Assembly: GCA_002633005.1 (NCBI GenBank)
Contig: NMRA01000006.1
Span: forward strand, 1,761,359 to 1,825,358
Direction of reading: 5' to 3'
DNA: 64,000 nucleotides
DNA from: Phoronis australis
Taxonomy: Eukaryota > Phoronida > Phoronidae
Positions 38,377-51,420 of the stretch are shown one piece after another. Position 1 is the first letter of the stretch. Each line of letters begins with the position of its first letter. The notes under the pieces were generated by a model. That model saw nothing but the letters and a program-made list of their open reading frames with translations. It did no database searches and was not told where the DNA came from. The position numbers were made by a program, and so were the translations under genes.

Positions 38377-38670
38377 ATGAAATAGTACAATAAATACACA
38401 GACCCAGAAAGCGCCAAGAGGCATTGTATCAAAATTATATGTGGCTAATTATAAAACCAGTGGTACATTTTATACTACATGGTAGATGTTGACGTGCATC
38501 TTGGTAAGAGTACAAATATAGTATAAGATGCAGTGTTTGCACTGACACAACTTAGTTATGCTCATAAACAGACATTGGGAATTGGATAATTTCACCAATT
38601 CAAGAATCAAATTGACTGTACATGGGGGCATACCTCAGTGGCTTTAGTAAAATCGCTACTGTGAAGTGTT

Positions 38671-41600
38671 TTAGTCAGTCCAAGCCTCGTAACAAGAAGA
38701 ATATGTATCATCATTGCCGTCTTCAAGCAGTGCATCAGAAAGATCACGTAAACTAACATTACTCATTTCAACATCAGGGCGAGCCCGAAGCTCAGAAACT
38801 TCACGAACTTGCGAGCGTGAATAACTTGAAGAGAACGAATTCTCAACTTCAAGACGAGAACCGTAACCCATTTTGTTTCCTCGAGGATTCAATTTCACGT
38901 CCACTTTGTTGTGAAGACTATTGGAATTCTCATGTTCACCATCGTTGACACAAATGGACTCAATGCTGCGAGAATTGCTATAGTTTTCCATAAAGCTCTC
39001 AGATTCGAGACCAGAATCATCTTCGACTTTGTCAGCATGGGAGGAATCGACATCCACTTTGTTGTGAAGATGACTGGAATTTTCTTGTTCACTATTTTCA
39101 GCGGAAATGGAGTTGATCATGCCAGAACGGTTACAGCTTTCCATAAAGCTCTTAGATTCGACACCAGAATCATCTTCAACTTCGTCAGCATGGGAGGAAT
39201 CGACATCCACTTTGTTATGAAGACTGCAGTCCCTTTGTTCACTGTGCTCAACCAAACTGGACTCGAGGCTTCCAGATAAGCTGTCCACATTTGATAACCC
39301 ATCGCTTTGCTTCAAAAAATCACCGTCTTCAACTGGAACTTCAAGTGTGCTGTTAAGAAATGAATTGATAAGACCAGATTTTACAAATGGGTCAGGTTGA
39401 CAATCCATAAATCCTTTGTCTGGACAATAAAAACTGGTTTCAGATGAAAGGGTCGAGGTCATGACTGACTCAGTGCAACTACCATGTAAACTGCTTCCGA
39501 GTTGAATCATCACAGTCACCTTGTCACCATTCTTCAGCCCAAGTGACTGAATAGAGGTCAGGTCATCGTCCATGATTTCTTCCGTACGACAAACACTTAA
39601 GTAAAACTCAGTGTCGGGTTCAAGGAACTGTGGATATTGAATGAGCAGTTTCCAGGAAATGTACAACTTCAGCTCTTTGACAGTGACCTCAGGTGGGACT
39701 TGAATAACATGGGTTGGCTGCAAGTCATCACTGATTAGTAGGGTGACTGTAAGCTCCACAAGACTGACTGTAGGAAAAACAAATACAGTGACGTTGCTGG
39801 CTTTATTTATGCCATAATCATGGACAAGATTCTCGTCTTCCAAGGTTTTGCCAGCATAGATCAAGACATGGTCCTCTAGAGTGATGTCCATGACTTCGCA
39901 TATTTCTTGCTTAAGAGACAAGACCGTGTCGTTCCAGCGAACATAGCAGTCCATGGACCGTTCATTTCCCATGTATCGAACACTGATCAGTATCATTCCG
40001 GGCATGACAAGAGTCATTGTCATTCCTGTTTTTAACAAACTAGACCTCTTATCAATTTCCAACAGCATTTGTTCATCTGGTAGCCTTTTGCCACGGTAGA
40101 ACAGCTCACACATCGCAGAAGATACATTTCTAGTATGGGAGATGGACTGATTCAGATCCCCAATCTTCAGTGACCCAGTAACTGGTAGAGTGATGTTGGC
40201 ATTTGAGGTTGTATCTCTGATACGCAGCAGGAAGTAATCTCTTCTGACACAGCAGGAAATTGTAGAACCTTCCGTGATGCCACAGTCCGTCACGGAATGC
40301 CCCTCTTTACATTCTTCCCCATTAAACACGAGGTACAACTGGTAGTACGGAACATTTTGAGGGTGACTGAGTCTGAGCTTCGCTTTCAGTTTTTTGATGT
40401 CATCCCTGCCAGAAACTTTTAAACAAACTTTTGGCTCTGAGTCCTCGTCAAAAAGAACAACCTCTACACTAAACAGGCCTGGCTCGGGAAAAACAAATTT
40501 AGGCATGACTGAAAAAGAAACCTCTGAGATAGCCCCACATGCATTAACAATTGGTTCCTCATCAGAAACTAATGTGTTTTGATATGTCAGTGCCTGTTCC
40601 CCAACATCAATACCACAAACCGTGTCAACAAATTCCTTTATCTTCACCATGCTTTCTTCTCTTGACATTGACATTTCAATGGGCTCGCAGGTGAAACCCG
40701 TAATGGCAACTTTGACTAGCACTTTGTTGGAATCTTCTGTCTGCACTGCGCTCTCCTCTGGTACAGCAACAGCTCTCTCGTTGGTTAAATCTGAAAGATA
40801 ACTGCATGTAAATCTAGTCGTGGAAACAGCAGAAATGCTTAGTAACACACTAAAGAGATAAAAAACAAATCTTTTACAAGACATCAGGCCAACTGCTAAC
40901 TCCAGTTTTTGTAGAGTGAGCAGATGAGAGACTGTCGCTCCTTGGGCGTAATGCTAGTCCATCACAGGTTACTTACCAGCCACGGGTAGTAGTCATTACA
41001 GAGGAGTAATAAAGTGATGTGCTCCAGGACTCAATAAATATGCATGTCCTGAACACATCCACTAGGACAAGAAACTAGAAGAACACAGCATTTATCCACC
41101 TTCACTCTTATCAGGCTTCTATTGTGAGTCAGCATGCGTGAATAATTGGCTGATAAGCCACCTAAGGAACTACTTTTGGCTGAATGGATGACCAGGCCAA
41201 AAAATGATAATTAGCCAAGACCTTGCAGCATGGAATAGTTAATACCTTCACGGCAATTTTGAAAGAGTGGGCATCTTCTGCTAGTCGTTCGCCGTAAGTT
41301 TTTAAAAAAACTTGGTTTACCGACCTCTGATTTTCTGGATTATGCAAACATTAAAATTCAAATTTGCAATGTTTTCAGTTCCACCATCATTATGCTATGG
41401 AAACAAGCAAAAATTGGCAACAATCCATACAAGCAACAAAGAATATCTCGTAAAATCAAATAGCCTTGGTGGAAAGCTGTATACTGTATTGACCCTAATA
41501 AACGCCAAGGGAGCTTAGAAAAATTCATTTCATGGAGGGGACGCTTATTGTAGCCTAAGGTAGTTGAAACCCGGTTTCCAAAACGGGTAAAATCGGAAGC

Positions 41601-44600
41601 TAGGATTCATCAAATTTACGCTCTGTGATGTATGTGTAGCCTATGACAGTCTTTCTACAAAACTGTAGTGTATTGCTGTCAAACTCCGTTGTTAAATTAC
41701 GATCATTTTTAAAAAAAATGTGATGAAATCCCAGGGCAAAAACTTGCCAACTGATACGTCGCTGAATCGCGATCGTCGATAGGAAAACTTGTATTCTTGA
41801 ATAAAAATACAGTTTCGACTCAACAAACTACCTGAAATCCTCCTTATGTTTTACAATTTATTAAGTGGAGTCTAGATTAATTGCGATTAAGTCCAAATCT
41901 GCGCTACATCGTACCCCACAACACGAGAATAATCTCTGGATGAACACACATGTTGTTGCCACGTGACGTTTGTTTTGAAGTTTGTCTGGCGTATGAGAGT
42001 GAGTGAGCGAGTGCGTGCGGGTCATCAACAACAGACTTTGTTACAAAAGGCGGAGGATTATGCAAGAAAATGGCGTTTATTAGATTGTTTTTCGCTTTAA
42101 CGGCTGCAACGTGCAAGGTGAGTGCCGGTTAACTCACAAATTTTGTGTGCACAGGCCAACGGTCGTTAGCTCAACCATGGAGTATAACATTAATAATCCT
42201 AGGCTCGATCTACATGGGTGACGAGCTGAACTATTCGGGCTGTGTGAAATTTCTGGGTCTAATGGAGACACTGACGCAGTGGTACCTATAGTTTGCCAGC
42301 TCACTGTATCAAGACTATCGTCAAAATCCAAATTCGTTTTATCGTGTCCGTCAATAATAATGGCATGCTAGTTTCTTAATGTTTGTACTTCAGGAACATA
42401 ACGATCCCGTGTTTTGTATATTACATACGCGCACACCGCAGATCACATCTCGGAAATTTCCGATTTGACGGATGACAATGGAATGAGCACAATGAAATTA
42501 AACAATGTTGTTTTACAGCTTGTAAGATTCATAATAAATGCATTTTGAATATTGCAATACATGTGTTCCAAAATCTAAATAACCTATAGAGTAGTTCTAT
42601 ATTATCCTAACTTGGGTCCTATATTTTTGTTTTCGTGCGCGCCGAATGAAAGTAATTGTGAGTGTTGCTGTGCTCCTAAATCTCTTATTCTGGGCCAATT
42701 TGAAAAATTCTAAGTTGTACCAACATTTTCTCTCTCTCCTCTTTTCAAATATTACACTCAAAACTACGTAAAACGCTCTCCATAAAAATTACGGTCATCT
42801 AGGCTAGATTGTAATCAGCTGATCGTATCCGCATGACCAAAGCCAATTATCCTCGCTCGTGACTCGATGACTAGAGCAACTAGGCGGGATCCCTTTGATC
42901 GTGAGCTGAGCGCGACACAGCCAAGGTGGATAAATACAGTCTAGTTCAATCAGCCAAACCCCACTGTTTTCCCTGATTGACGGGGTTTGGGGCAATCTTA
43001 TTTAGTGGGAATGTTCATGGCATGTCTGCAGCAAGCAGGTACTACAATTGAATTCACAACTGAACATATACATTGAGAGTACACCACTAAGCCACATAGG
43101 CACTGTCAGCACTTGCAGTGGTAAATACATTTTTGCCATCTGCATCAGGAGTCTATTTCATCATGGACAACAGATTTGCAACATTCGATATTTTCCTATG
43201 AAGTTCCAAGAAGGGGTGCCACTTTCTTCCAATGCTCAACTCAGTTTTCAGTTAGTGAGCAGATGACGTACTTGTCTAAGTTCACCAGTTGACACCAATT
43301 AATATTCAAGTTGTGGCCAATAGCGAACTATAGCATTTGTGGTTGGGCTTCAGTGCAAGATCAGAAATTTTGTGCATTTAGAATATATAGAGGTGGAAGT
43401 TTATCTACTACAGTTTATATAGTTTCAAAGAAATTTTTTGACTTTACACGGTGTTTCATGCAGATTGTAAACCAAGACATAAAATTACAAAACGTAAAAT
43501 CTCACTTATTTTATCTTTTTTCTTACAAAACATATGAAGGACCAAAAATCAAATGGCTTGCCACAGCTATTAGACAAAATTTGAAAAATTGTGGGGATTC
43601 ACAGGCCCTTGAAAAAATGTTCAATCGGTTATCGATATTGTCTATAACTGGTGAGATTTTTGGGCGTACACACTGGGGGCATTTTTGGGAAATTCTCTTC
43701 ACTCACAAATGACACAAAGTATATACTAGAAATAATCTTGTCTCAGGGTAGCACAGGCATCAATAAACCAAAATGCAGACTTACCATTCACTTCAATTGA
43801 TCGGATTTTGAATCTTGTAAGACCGTTCGACATTTCTTCCGTCACAACGTCTACAAAATAAGAATTGAAAATTTAAATATAAACAACTAAAAAGTAGATA
43901 TTTCAATTAAAAAATAATTGAAAGAGACAGGCTTCAGGTATTTAAAAGTTCGTAGTTCATATGATTTCGTGTTTGTCTGACAGTACAATACTATGCACTC
44001 ATTATGGTCACAGCATTCAGTTACAAGCAAGTCATGAACCAGCATGCAAACATGTCCCAGCACCACCACCAGGTGGAGTGATATCATTACTAGTATTTGG
44101 AGACTATCACACTATGTGACCTACTAGACTCCAGAACTGCAACCTTGGGGTTCTCCTGTGAACTTAGGGGCCAGTCACATCCCTCCATTACAGCAATGGG
44201 AGTAATAGTGTTCAAGCTCGGTGTAGTTGCCCAGGTTTCACAACTCCGTCGTAGTGGTACCCTATGCCGTGGGGGAACTTTATCATGGATTGGGTCGGTA
44301 GGAACGGCCCGCTTGGTATTGTCAGGACAACGTGGGAATTTTAATTGGTGACACATGTGTCGAAAAGCCACTTTTCCTGTTGCCAGGTATTGCATTGGTC
44401 CATCATGTGAACCTGAAGGTGACGTACATACCTGACATTGTGAAAGACTCAGTCCGTCCCTCATTCTCTGAAATCACCAACAGCTGAGCAAGATGACCTT
44501 GTTTCGTTGTAATCATTGCTTGTATCAAACTTCTGTAGGCGTGATTCCCTTTTTTGCAAATGATGTTGTAAAATTCAGTGTTCTGTTCATGTCTTCCCAA

Positions 44601-46730
44601 ATGCTTCTGAAATAGGAACGAGGTGAAATGTTGTAACAGTTATCTGCACTGTAATGTTAGAGAACACCTTTTGTATTTTAAGATTAACTTTGAATGTTTA
44701 GAAAACCTGCAAAAGTGGGCAGAATCAAGTCAAAGGTTCAAAGTTTTAACTATACAGTTGTGACGTGGATAGTACCCTATTTAATACCAAAAATAATGTA
44801 CTAAAATCAAAAAAATATATGCAGGATTCCCCCACCACCCCCAAAACCATGTATCATGTGTCATCTCCAGAGTAAAGAATTGCATGGATTTAACTAGAGA
44901 ATAGTTTACGTGACACGCGATTGCGCTCTCGTGTCACGCCAGCTATTAAAGCGTCCTCACGTTTGCGCAGTACATTTCTACACAAAACCAGATAAGTGCT
45001 GGTGAGTTCTTTTGTTTGTCTATTTTCTGGCGCATACGTGTATTAGCCGTTATTATTAGTTATCATTCGTTGTTTATATAGAGTTCAATTCACAGTATTT
45101 GTATATTCATTTTGTATGTTTCAGACGGACATTCGTCTTGCTTAATAAAGCATCGTTAGAAAAACCCAAGGGTTATTGTCTATGTCCGTCAGCACTGGAA
45201 ATGCCGTCAATTCCGTGCCCATACCCGGGATGTTCATATACAACCGGAGAAAACGACGTGGGCCTGGCCATCGAATTACTAAAAATACACGGCCTCATTC
45301 ACACAGCACCACAGACCCCGTGTGCCGGTGCCGCCAAAGTGGAAAGAGTCAGCCGCCCACAGATAACTGCAGAAATCAGCGCCGCAGACTGGCAATACTT
45401 CACAACAAGATGGGACGAATATGTCCAGGCCACTGGTATTTCAGGGACAACAGAAGTGCTACAACTATTAGAATGTTGTGACGAGAAACTACGCAAAGAT
45501 TTGACACGAAACACAATTGGGAACCTCACATCAAAGAGCACTGACCAGGTCTTGGCTTCCATCAGGAAACTCGCCGTCCNAAACTTAACTTCGATGCTAT
45601 CGGAGTTATCCGCAGAGGTCAATGCCCATGCTTGCCAACAGCGGATGGTGACTGCACAGTTTTAAAATACTTATATTAATATTTTGTTATACTATTTATT
45701 ATTTTGGCAGTATAAGTATTTTGTTTCAATTTATCCATGTAATTGGCGGATTCTTTACATTAAAATAATCATTGAACATGTGGTGTACACAAAACGAGTA
45801 CCTGTCATACCACAGATCAGCTGTTAGCCTACTCAAGTCAGTTTTTAAAACGTCATCTTCCAGCACCTTCATCGACCCAACGTGGCAATCGGATAAATCC
45901 TTGCTATTTTTTATTACAAGGCCAAAAACACATGGGCAAATGACCAAAGGTCAAATTCATGCCGTCTTGCGATAACTTTGCAAAACTAGTTTTGTGACTA
46001 ACTCGTTCCGAAGCTGATGGGAACACTGACACTTAACTTTGTGGTTAAACATAGAAGCTTTGATAGTGGGAAAGAGCCTAACAATCACCTCTTAAACTAT
46101 TATTATCATAAAAATTAACAACATATTTATTGTGTTGTATCAGTTAACATATTCTGGGACACTAATTAAAACACATCAGCACAACTGAATAACATCAGGA
46201 AGACTGTTTGCTTAAGGCTGAGCGAGCATTGACAAAGTGGAAAAGAAAGTCTGAAACAGGGCTAAACATTCACAACTTGCACACATTGGTGACTGTGGTG
46301 CATTGTTGTTTAGGACACAATGCTTTGTTTTCAGATCAATTTTAACACCGCAAACACGAAAGCACCCATGTTCAAAATGTACAGAAGCAGTATCTTTCAA
46401 GGTGGAGTCAAAAGACATTATCAGCTCACACTATACAGAGACCAGAGTGAGGAACCAACACAGTAAGCATGAAGACTGCTGAAGGGCTAACTTCTATCAA
46501 GTGGAGACACTGTGGCATAACAATAGTGACTCAAAGAAAGTGTCACACAGATGAGATTTTCTTCAATGATTTTGTTCACACTGCAACTTTTTCTTTACCT
46601 CAATTCTTTCCTTGTCATTTTCTGAAATAGCTTGATTCATCCAAAGGTGCGGAGTAATGTCCGCTGCATTTGTGTCCTGCAGAAGTGTCACGTAATTTTG
46701 CTGGATGCGCTGCTTGTATTTTGCATCCAT
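38671..46730 (-). CDS. CARD plus five ubiquitin-like domains protein, paralogue 1 (830 aa, four coding exons)
   Basis: Minus-strand exons 46730-46599, 44606-44432, 43850-43785 and 40790-38671 join in frame (2,493 nt). Exons 1-2 encode a full CARD (residues 1-88): HLWMNQAISENDKERIE forms helices 2-3 and KKGNHAYRSLIQAM...QGHLAQLL helices 4-5, the classic CARD ending. After a short linker, exon 4 encodes five ubiquitin-like folds at about 148-223, 230-308, 309-389, 390-465 and 466-557. The fourth is closest to ubiquitin (VLIYAGKTLEDENLVHDYGI). None ends in GG, so they are built-in domains, not conjugated modifiers. Residues 558-830 are acidic and Ser-rich with an imperfect tandem repeat marked by LHNKVDV, and end near SNVSLRDLSDALLED. 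CARDs mediate homotypic assembly in apoptosis and innate immunity; such a role here is inferred. The family is not one I can name. Paralogue at 55199-60514. Confidence 0.85.
41483..41570 (+). repeat. Possible end of an inverted-repeat DNA element
   Basis: 'actgtattgaccctaataaacgcc...ggacgcttattgtag' resembles the 'gacccgaataagcgcc' phrase at about 48921 and, loosely, the ends of the 4212-5102 element. Only one end is clear. Confidence 0.3.
42033..42300 (+). repeat. Dispersed repeat copy containing a signal-peptide-like mini-exon
   Basis: Related to the interrupted repeat at 4182-5315. At 42070-42117 it contains ATG and 15 further codons (MAFIRLFFALTAATCK) directly followed by a GTGAGT donor, which looks like a secreted-protein first exon. 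The other copy has lost this frame through a small deletion, and I find no partner exon downstream, so I treat it as repeat sequence. Confidence 0.5.
44880..45662 (+). mobile_element. LTR-retrotransposon-like leader and gag-type fragment in intron 1 of the first CARD-UBL gene
   Basis: The frame from about 45099 to the stop at 45662-45664 encodes a zinc-finger-like start (CPYPGC...H...H) and a helical segment (AADWQYFTTRWDEYVQATG) typical of gag-like proteins of invertebrate LTR elements. No protease, reverse transcriptase or integrase follows, so only a fragment remains. The sequence before it contains an 8 bp-stem hairpin (gtgacacg...cgtgtcac, 44911-44938) and an AATAAA, as an LTR might. It is in antisense orientation to its host gene. 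Base 45580 is N. Confidence 0.55.
45664..45722. repeat. 12 bp perfect inverted repeat around an AT-rich loop
   Basis: AAAATACTTATA ... TATAAGTATTTT directly after the gag-type frame. Could fold as a hairpin; no function assigned. Confidence 0.5.
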
Positions 46731-48341
46731 AATTGTTGCTGCGTATGGTGCCGCTCACCTAGAATATGAATTTTTCGTTACTTTTGTTCATCAATCAACA
46801 GATTATCAGCCCACATCCTCCCCATCGCTACGAAGTATTGCTGCTGTTAAATAAAACTCTTATTCAGTCGTAAAACGGCATTAAATATGAGCATTCTTTA
46901 AAAAGGAGTTTTCGATTTAGGCTACTTGTCGTTATGAAATTAGTCTCACAATGTTCCTTAGCCAAACTAATAAGTGTGATTTGTGAGCTTGAAAAGATTT
47001 AGTAGTGATCAATATTTTTTAAATCTTGATTTGAAGCAGTGACGAACTCTCGCTTCTTCCTGAGCCCATGACACTTCATCACTAAGCAAGGAACAAGACA
47101 CCGACAATTTTATAACAGTAAGTGGCCTAAATCAAAACTAGTTTTTTTAACAGAAAGCACGGGTTTAATGCCTGGCCACTATAAGTCAGTCACAAGTTTT
47201 CCAACCAAAACAAAAAAATGTTAGTTGGCCCTTTGGCTGCACAGCAGGGCCTGTTTTTGGGGTACCAAAAGGTTGTGGTTTAGTAAGCACATGAATAATG
47301 GTACTTTTGAACAACTTATATCTGGGGACAGTCAGCCACTGTAATCACCGCAACCTAGTGCTGCATTTCTAAAAACTGACTGATGGGTTTGTGGTAAACA
47401 AGAGTAAAGCTTTAAAAATACCCTTCACTTCTTTTTAGTTAAAAACTGCATAAAAGGAATGTGACTGTAAACCAATCTAGTTAAAAGCTATCATCAAGTG
47501 GTATTCTTTCAACATATTTATAATCAAACATGTTCAAAATAAACATAATTAATGGAGGAACTTTCAAAATAACATTGCGGTAATGCATAAACAAAATGGC
47601 CACCCACAGATGAACAGCGATGAACATCACTTCTCATGAATTTCCACAAACAAATACAAATACATGCAGGACTGTACTTAAAAATATGTTCCTATTTTGG
47701 AAATATCAATTCATTGATGAAACTAAACTGGTTAAAGTAAAAGGAAAATGTGATTTTTAACTCTTAAGAATAGTTCATCAAACACGTGTATTAATCATAA
47801 ATTCATGTAACTTTATTTTAAGTCAGTACAAAATATAAAACTGCCAATAGGGGCAAGTATTAGCCAACTATTGATCCCAACAAGCAGGAGAGCTGGGGTT
47901 TACAGCAAATGGTTTTAAAAAATAGGAAAAGAGACACAGGACACAGGTGATTCCAGTATTCTTTGCCAGAGGGAAGTCTCTGTAGAAATATAGCTTTGTA
48001 TCCTAAAAATTATCTTCTTGAATTTGAAAAGCTGAATCAGTTTCCTCAGGAAAATCTATACATATGGTAAAACCTCACGGATATTGCCGTTATTCAGTGA
48101 AAACTGGTTCTTGGCAGCCATTTTGAAGAGGGACCCATTTAAGCCACTTTTACACACCATCTCTACTACAGCCAGTTGAGATGATATGGTGCAGTCTCAT
48201 ACAAAGACTGACCGAAAAACAGACATTGCTTTACATGAGGAAGTGTGTATGGTGTCAGATTTTATTTGGCCAGTTTTTTACTCTCTAGTGTCACATCGTT
48301 CCAATTCAATGCATTTGTATACAGTCAGTTATGTCTCAGTA
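46731..48341. other. Upstream region of the first CARD-UBL gene, nothing further recognised
   Basis: Contains the presumed promoter. A TTCTAG acceptor-like site lies about 26 bp before the ATG on the minus strand, so a non-coding 5' exon further upstream is possible. I found no clear NF-kB or ISRE element and no open frame of interest. Confidence 0.4.
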
Positions 48342-48908
48342 AACAATGACCATCGTCTCTAACTTTCCCAAGTAGAGACGATGAAACTCCTATACTATAG
48401 GTGCTTCATACGATATGGAAACCTTTCCGGCAAATTATGCCTCACACTGACTAAAACATCAAAGTCACGTTGTTATAAATACTTTTTGCGCCTTAGAAGC
48501 CGCCGATGTATTTAATTTCTTCCAACTCGACGAAATACTCCCGTTATCAAACTTTTTCTTTGAGCAGTCCCTCGATCGTTCAGTTCCCAAAATCGGTAAC
48601 TTGCCATTTTTAACACTGCGCGCGGCAGGGGGCGTGCACAGTGTTAAAAATGGTGAGTTACCGATTTTGGGAACTGAACGATCGAGGGACTGCTCGAAGA
48701 ACGGGAATATTTGTTTGAGTTGGAAGAAATTAAAAACATTGATGGCCTCCTAAGGTATCCCTCTATGCGCAAAAGTTATTTATAACAATGTGACTTTGAT
48801 GTTTTAGTCAGTGTGAGGCAAAATTTGCCGAAAAGCTTCCAGCGTATGAAGTGCCTATAGGAGCTTCATCGTCTCTACTTGGGAGAGCTAGAAACGATGG
48901 TCATTGTC
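48342..48908. mobile_element. Fold-back element, copy C: 567 bp near-perfect palindrome
   Basis: The two arms (about 48342-48625 and 48635-48908) are inverted copies separated by a spacer of roughly 20 bp, flanked by TA. Each arm again begins with its own hairpin (ATCGTCTC...GAGACGAT). This is the most intact copy of the family also seen at 5411-6008 and 6859-7746. Confidence 0.88.
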
Positions 48909-48910
48909 TA

Positions 48911-50389
48911 GTATATAGAGACCCGAATAAGCGCCGTATAGACCGGAAAACGAGTCTGAAAAAAATAATCGTATAGATACTGGATATTCGGAACACGAGA
49001 GTAGGCGACTGCATGATTGTGCCCATCAACAATCTAACCACGAGTGCTGGGACCGCCCTAGACAGGACCTCCTTGCGTCAGATGAGCTGGTCCATTTCAG
49101 AGTTGGCCTCACTGTCTAGAACCTGTAAATACTCACTTTGACTTAGCTTTAGGCCTACTGCTGGTACAGACCGTGTTACGTGTCCAAGTCCGACTATCTG
49201 AACTGTTTTTGTACTTTTAGGTCACAATTTCGAAAACTTCGACAACAGAGAACATTACATACCATAAAATAAAGTCAAATGACTTCAGCTTTACGTCTGT
49301 TGACCAGTTGCCCAGTTGGAAACTTCTGGGAAAAACCTATACAGCTTTGTACCAAGGCTAGGAAAAACCTAGGGAAAAACCTAGCCATGCTTCCGGGCTT
49401 TTGTTCTGCTAAGTGGGAATTTTCTCCACGTGCTCGCAGTGTCTCCTAGCGGCAAAAAAGGAGTATATGCTGTGCGTAAACTTCGAACTTGAATTTTCAT
49501 TTGGCCAATCAGGTGAAATTTTTTGTTCAGTGTAAACAAAGACGTTAACAAGACCAGAGATCGTTAACGTCTTTGGTGTAAAGACTTTTTTTAAATTATT
49601 GGCCTTATGGTCATCCATTTTCTCCTTTAGCGTAACTTGTGTCAAATAATTGGAGGGAATGGTTAGTAAATCAATTATTGTTTGGTGAATAAGTTCGCCA
49701 ATTGGTTAAAATTTACGTTATGTTATTATCATGTAATTTGATTTAGTGCAGTGCAAATTTTTAGCAACGTGAACGCGATTATTTGAGTGAACTTGTAGAG
49801 TTTCTTCGTGTATTCCAAGTTCACGCAAACACGATTGAGATTAAGCAAGACGTGTTCCAAGTTTACGCACAGTCCTATAAATTTGCTGGTGAGATGTCCG
49901 CGGTTTTGAAAACAAATACTTTTTACCTCTGACATACCATGAACCATTGAAAGAAGATATGACGCTTTTACCAAAGATACTGTATAATATTTTTGCCATC
50001 ACTACAAAATAAGTCTGTAAAGCCTGGAAAGTAGACGGTTTCAAAAAAGTGATTTTAAGTTCGCATCTGATACACAACCAATGATCTTTAAGTTTATCAG
50101 AGCAAAAAACTCCGAACCCTTGTGTCCCGCACATTCTCTTATTATAATCAAGATAAAATTTAATGGTTGTCCCCATCCACAAGTCAGACATAGTAAAATC
50201 TTTGTCCGTTTATTTTGTCGATCTAGCCTACCTATTTACGTTAAAACTTGGTGAATACATGATGTCATTAGTTTTAGTTCCAAATAAACCAAAACTCAAA
50301 CTGTTACCAAAATTTTAAAGTTGTGTTTGAACATGAAAACAATTTAGAAATTGATAATCTTCCAAGAGTATTCTTTTTGTACAATGAAA
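48911..50389. other. Intergenic stretch, no gene supported
   Basis: Contains short direct repeats near 49340-49390 (aggaaaaacctag) and 49760-49860 (repeated 'caagt/gtgaac... cgcgatt' phrases). Minus-strand frames of 81 and 116 codons at 49729-50191 overlap each other, lack recognisable domains and have no matching splice structure. Confidence 0.4.
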
Positions 50390-50777
50390 GTTTTACACGT
50401 TTTCGATTTGCGAACCACAGACTGCAGTAGAAACTGGTCGTCACATAAATGTGATATATAAAGACAGAGTGTGTACATTATGCTCTGGAAATTGTGTCAA
50501 GGATGGATATCACTTTTTGTTAGTTTGTGACCTTTTTTTCCGCAGAGCTGAGTTTCTAAGTGTGAGCCTCTGGACAAGTCCCTCTCTGCTTGAATGTCAT
50601 AGACTGTTATGTAATCTTGATGCCTCAGTTGTGAAATATTTATAGTACGCATCCAAAAAACGCAACGCTGAGCTTGTGTAGTGCTGACTAGTGTGCATAG
50701 CACCGCACTGATCTTGTTTGTTTGTTTGTTGTAGTTTGGGCCGATGGCCATGTATACAAATAAAGAAGAAGAAGATA
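50390..50777 (+). mobile_element. LINE 3' end fragment
   Basis: Translated pieces 'TRFRFANHRLQ', then VCTLCSGNCVKDGYHFLLVC, match the zinc-knuckle tail typical of CR1/L2/Jockey-like LINEs, with stop codons interrupting the first part. It ends with 'gtttgggccgatggccatgtatacaaataaag' style sequence (split here only by position) and an AAG microsatellite at 50763-50777, as LINE 3' ends often do. Confidence 0.65.
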
Positions 50778-51368
50778 ATTGAAAACTGCTCCCTAGACAC
50801 TTTTTATCCCCAGTGGTTGCTCATACATGTATTTTATACATCTTGCCGCTACTCATTTACAAAATTTGGCGCACTTTCACTCAAACAAGAAAGACTTGCA
50901 AAACACACGCCTTGGGTTGCTTCGGAGAATGCGCTTAGTTGATGACCAGTGACGTCTTTTCGTTGTTTCGTAATGCATGGTTATCAGTGATAACCCAGCA
51001 ACCCTTTCCTCAGACATACACGTAGTAGCCCTCAAATGTGTCTTCACAAGCCTGAGCAAAGAAAGTGATCTCTCTGCCTCACAGGACCCAGTAGGGGATA
51101 GCTCCCTGACGTTTGGGAAGATGTCACCGTCTGCATGCGTGTTTAAGTGTGGCATGCGCGCACCCAGCCTAAAATATAGGGGGGGCTCGAATTTTTCGGT
51201 ATGCAGACCTTTTACTGAAAAAATAAACGAGGACTAAAAAAGGGCCACCAGGTTCAGGCCTACGAATTGTGCATCCGTGCCGAATTCCTGTGGACTTTGT
51301 AGACATTTGTCTCGTTTTGCTCGGACTTTTTGTTTCGTTGAGGCGGACCTTTTTGCCCAATTCGCTAA

Positions 51369-51420
51369 ATTGGGGGGGGGGGGCGTTCAAGACCCCCTCC
51401 CCCCCACCCTCCCCCCAGGG
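51369..51420. repeat. G-run facing C-runs
   Basis: A run of about 12 G is followed after about 12 bases by CCCCCTCCCCCCC and CCCTCCCCCC. The tracts could pair as a GC hairpin or form G4/i-motif structures. Surrounding 50.8-52.6 kb shows no gene. Confidence 0.5.

Noticed and set aside
38911-39279. 122-codon plus-strand frame opposite the CARD-UBL tail
   Set aside because: Antisense shadow of the repetitive tail coding sequence.
40791-40884. N-terminal extension of the large open frame starting MSCKRFVFYL, which looks like a signal peptide and would make the UBL protein secreted
   Set aside because: It is intron read-through. A good acceptor (ttatctttcag) lies at 40791, the paralogue begins its exon at the same codon and phase, and upstream CARD exons join there in frame.
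43311-43712. 133-codon plus-strand open frame
   Set aside because: Lies opposite intron 3 of a CARD-UBL gene, shows no domain, has no splice partner, and length is within chance for AT-rich sequence of this size.
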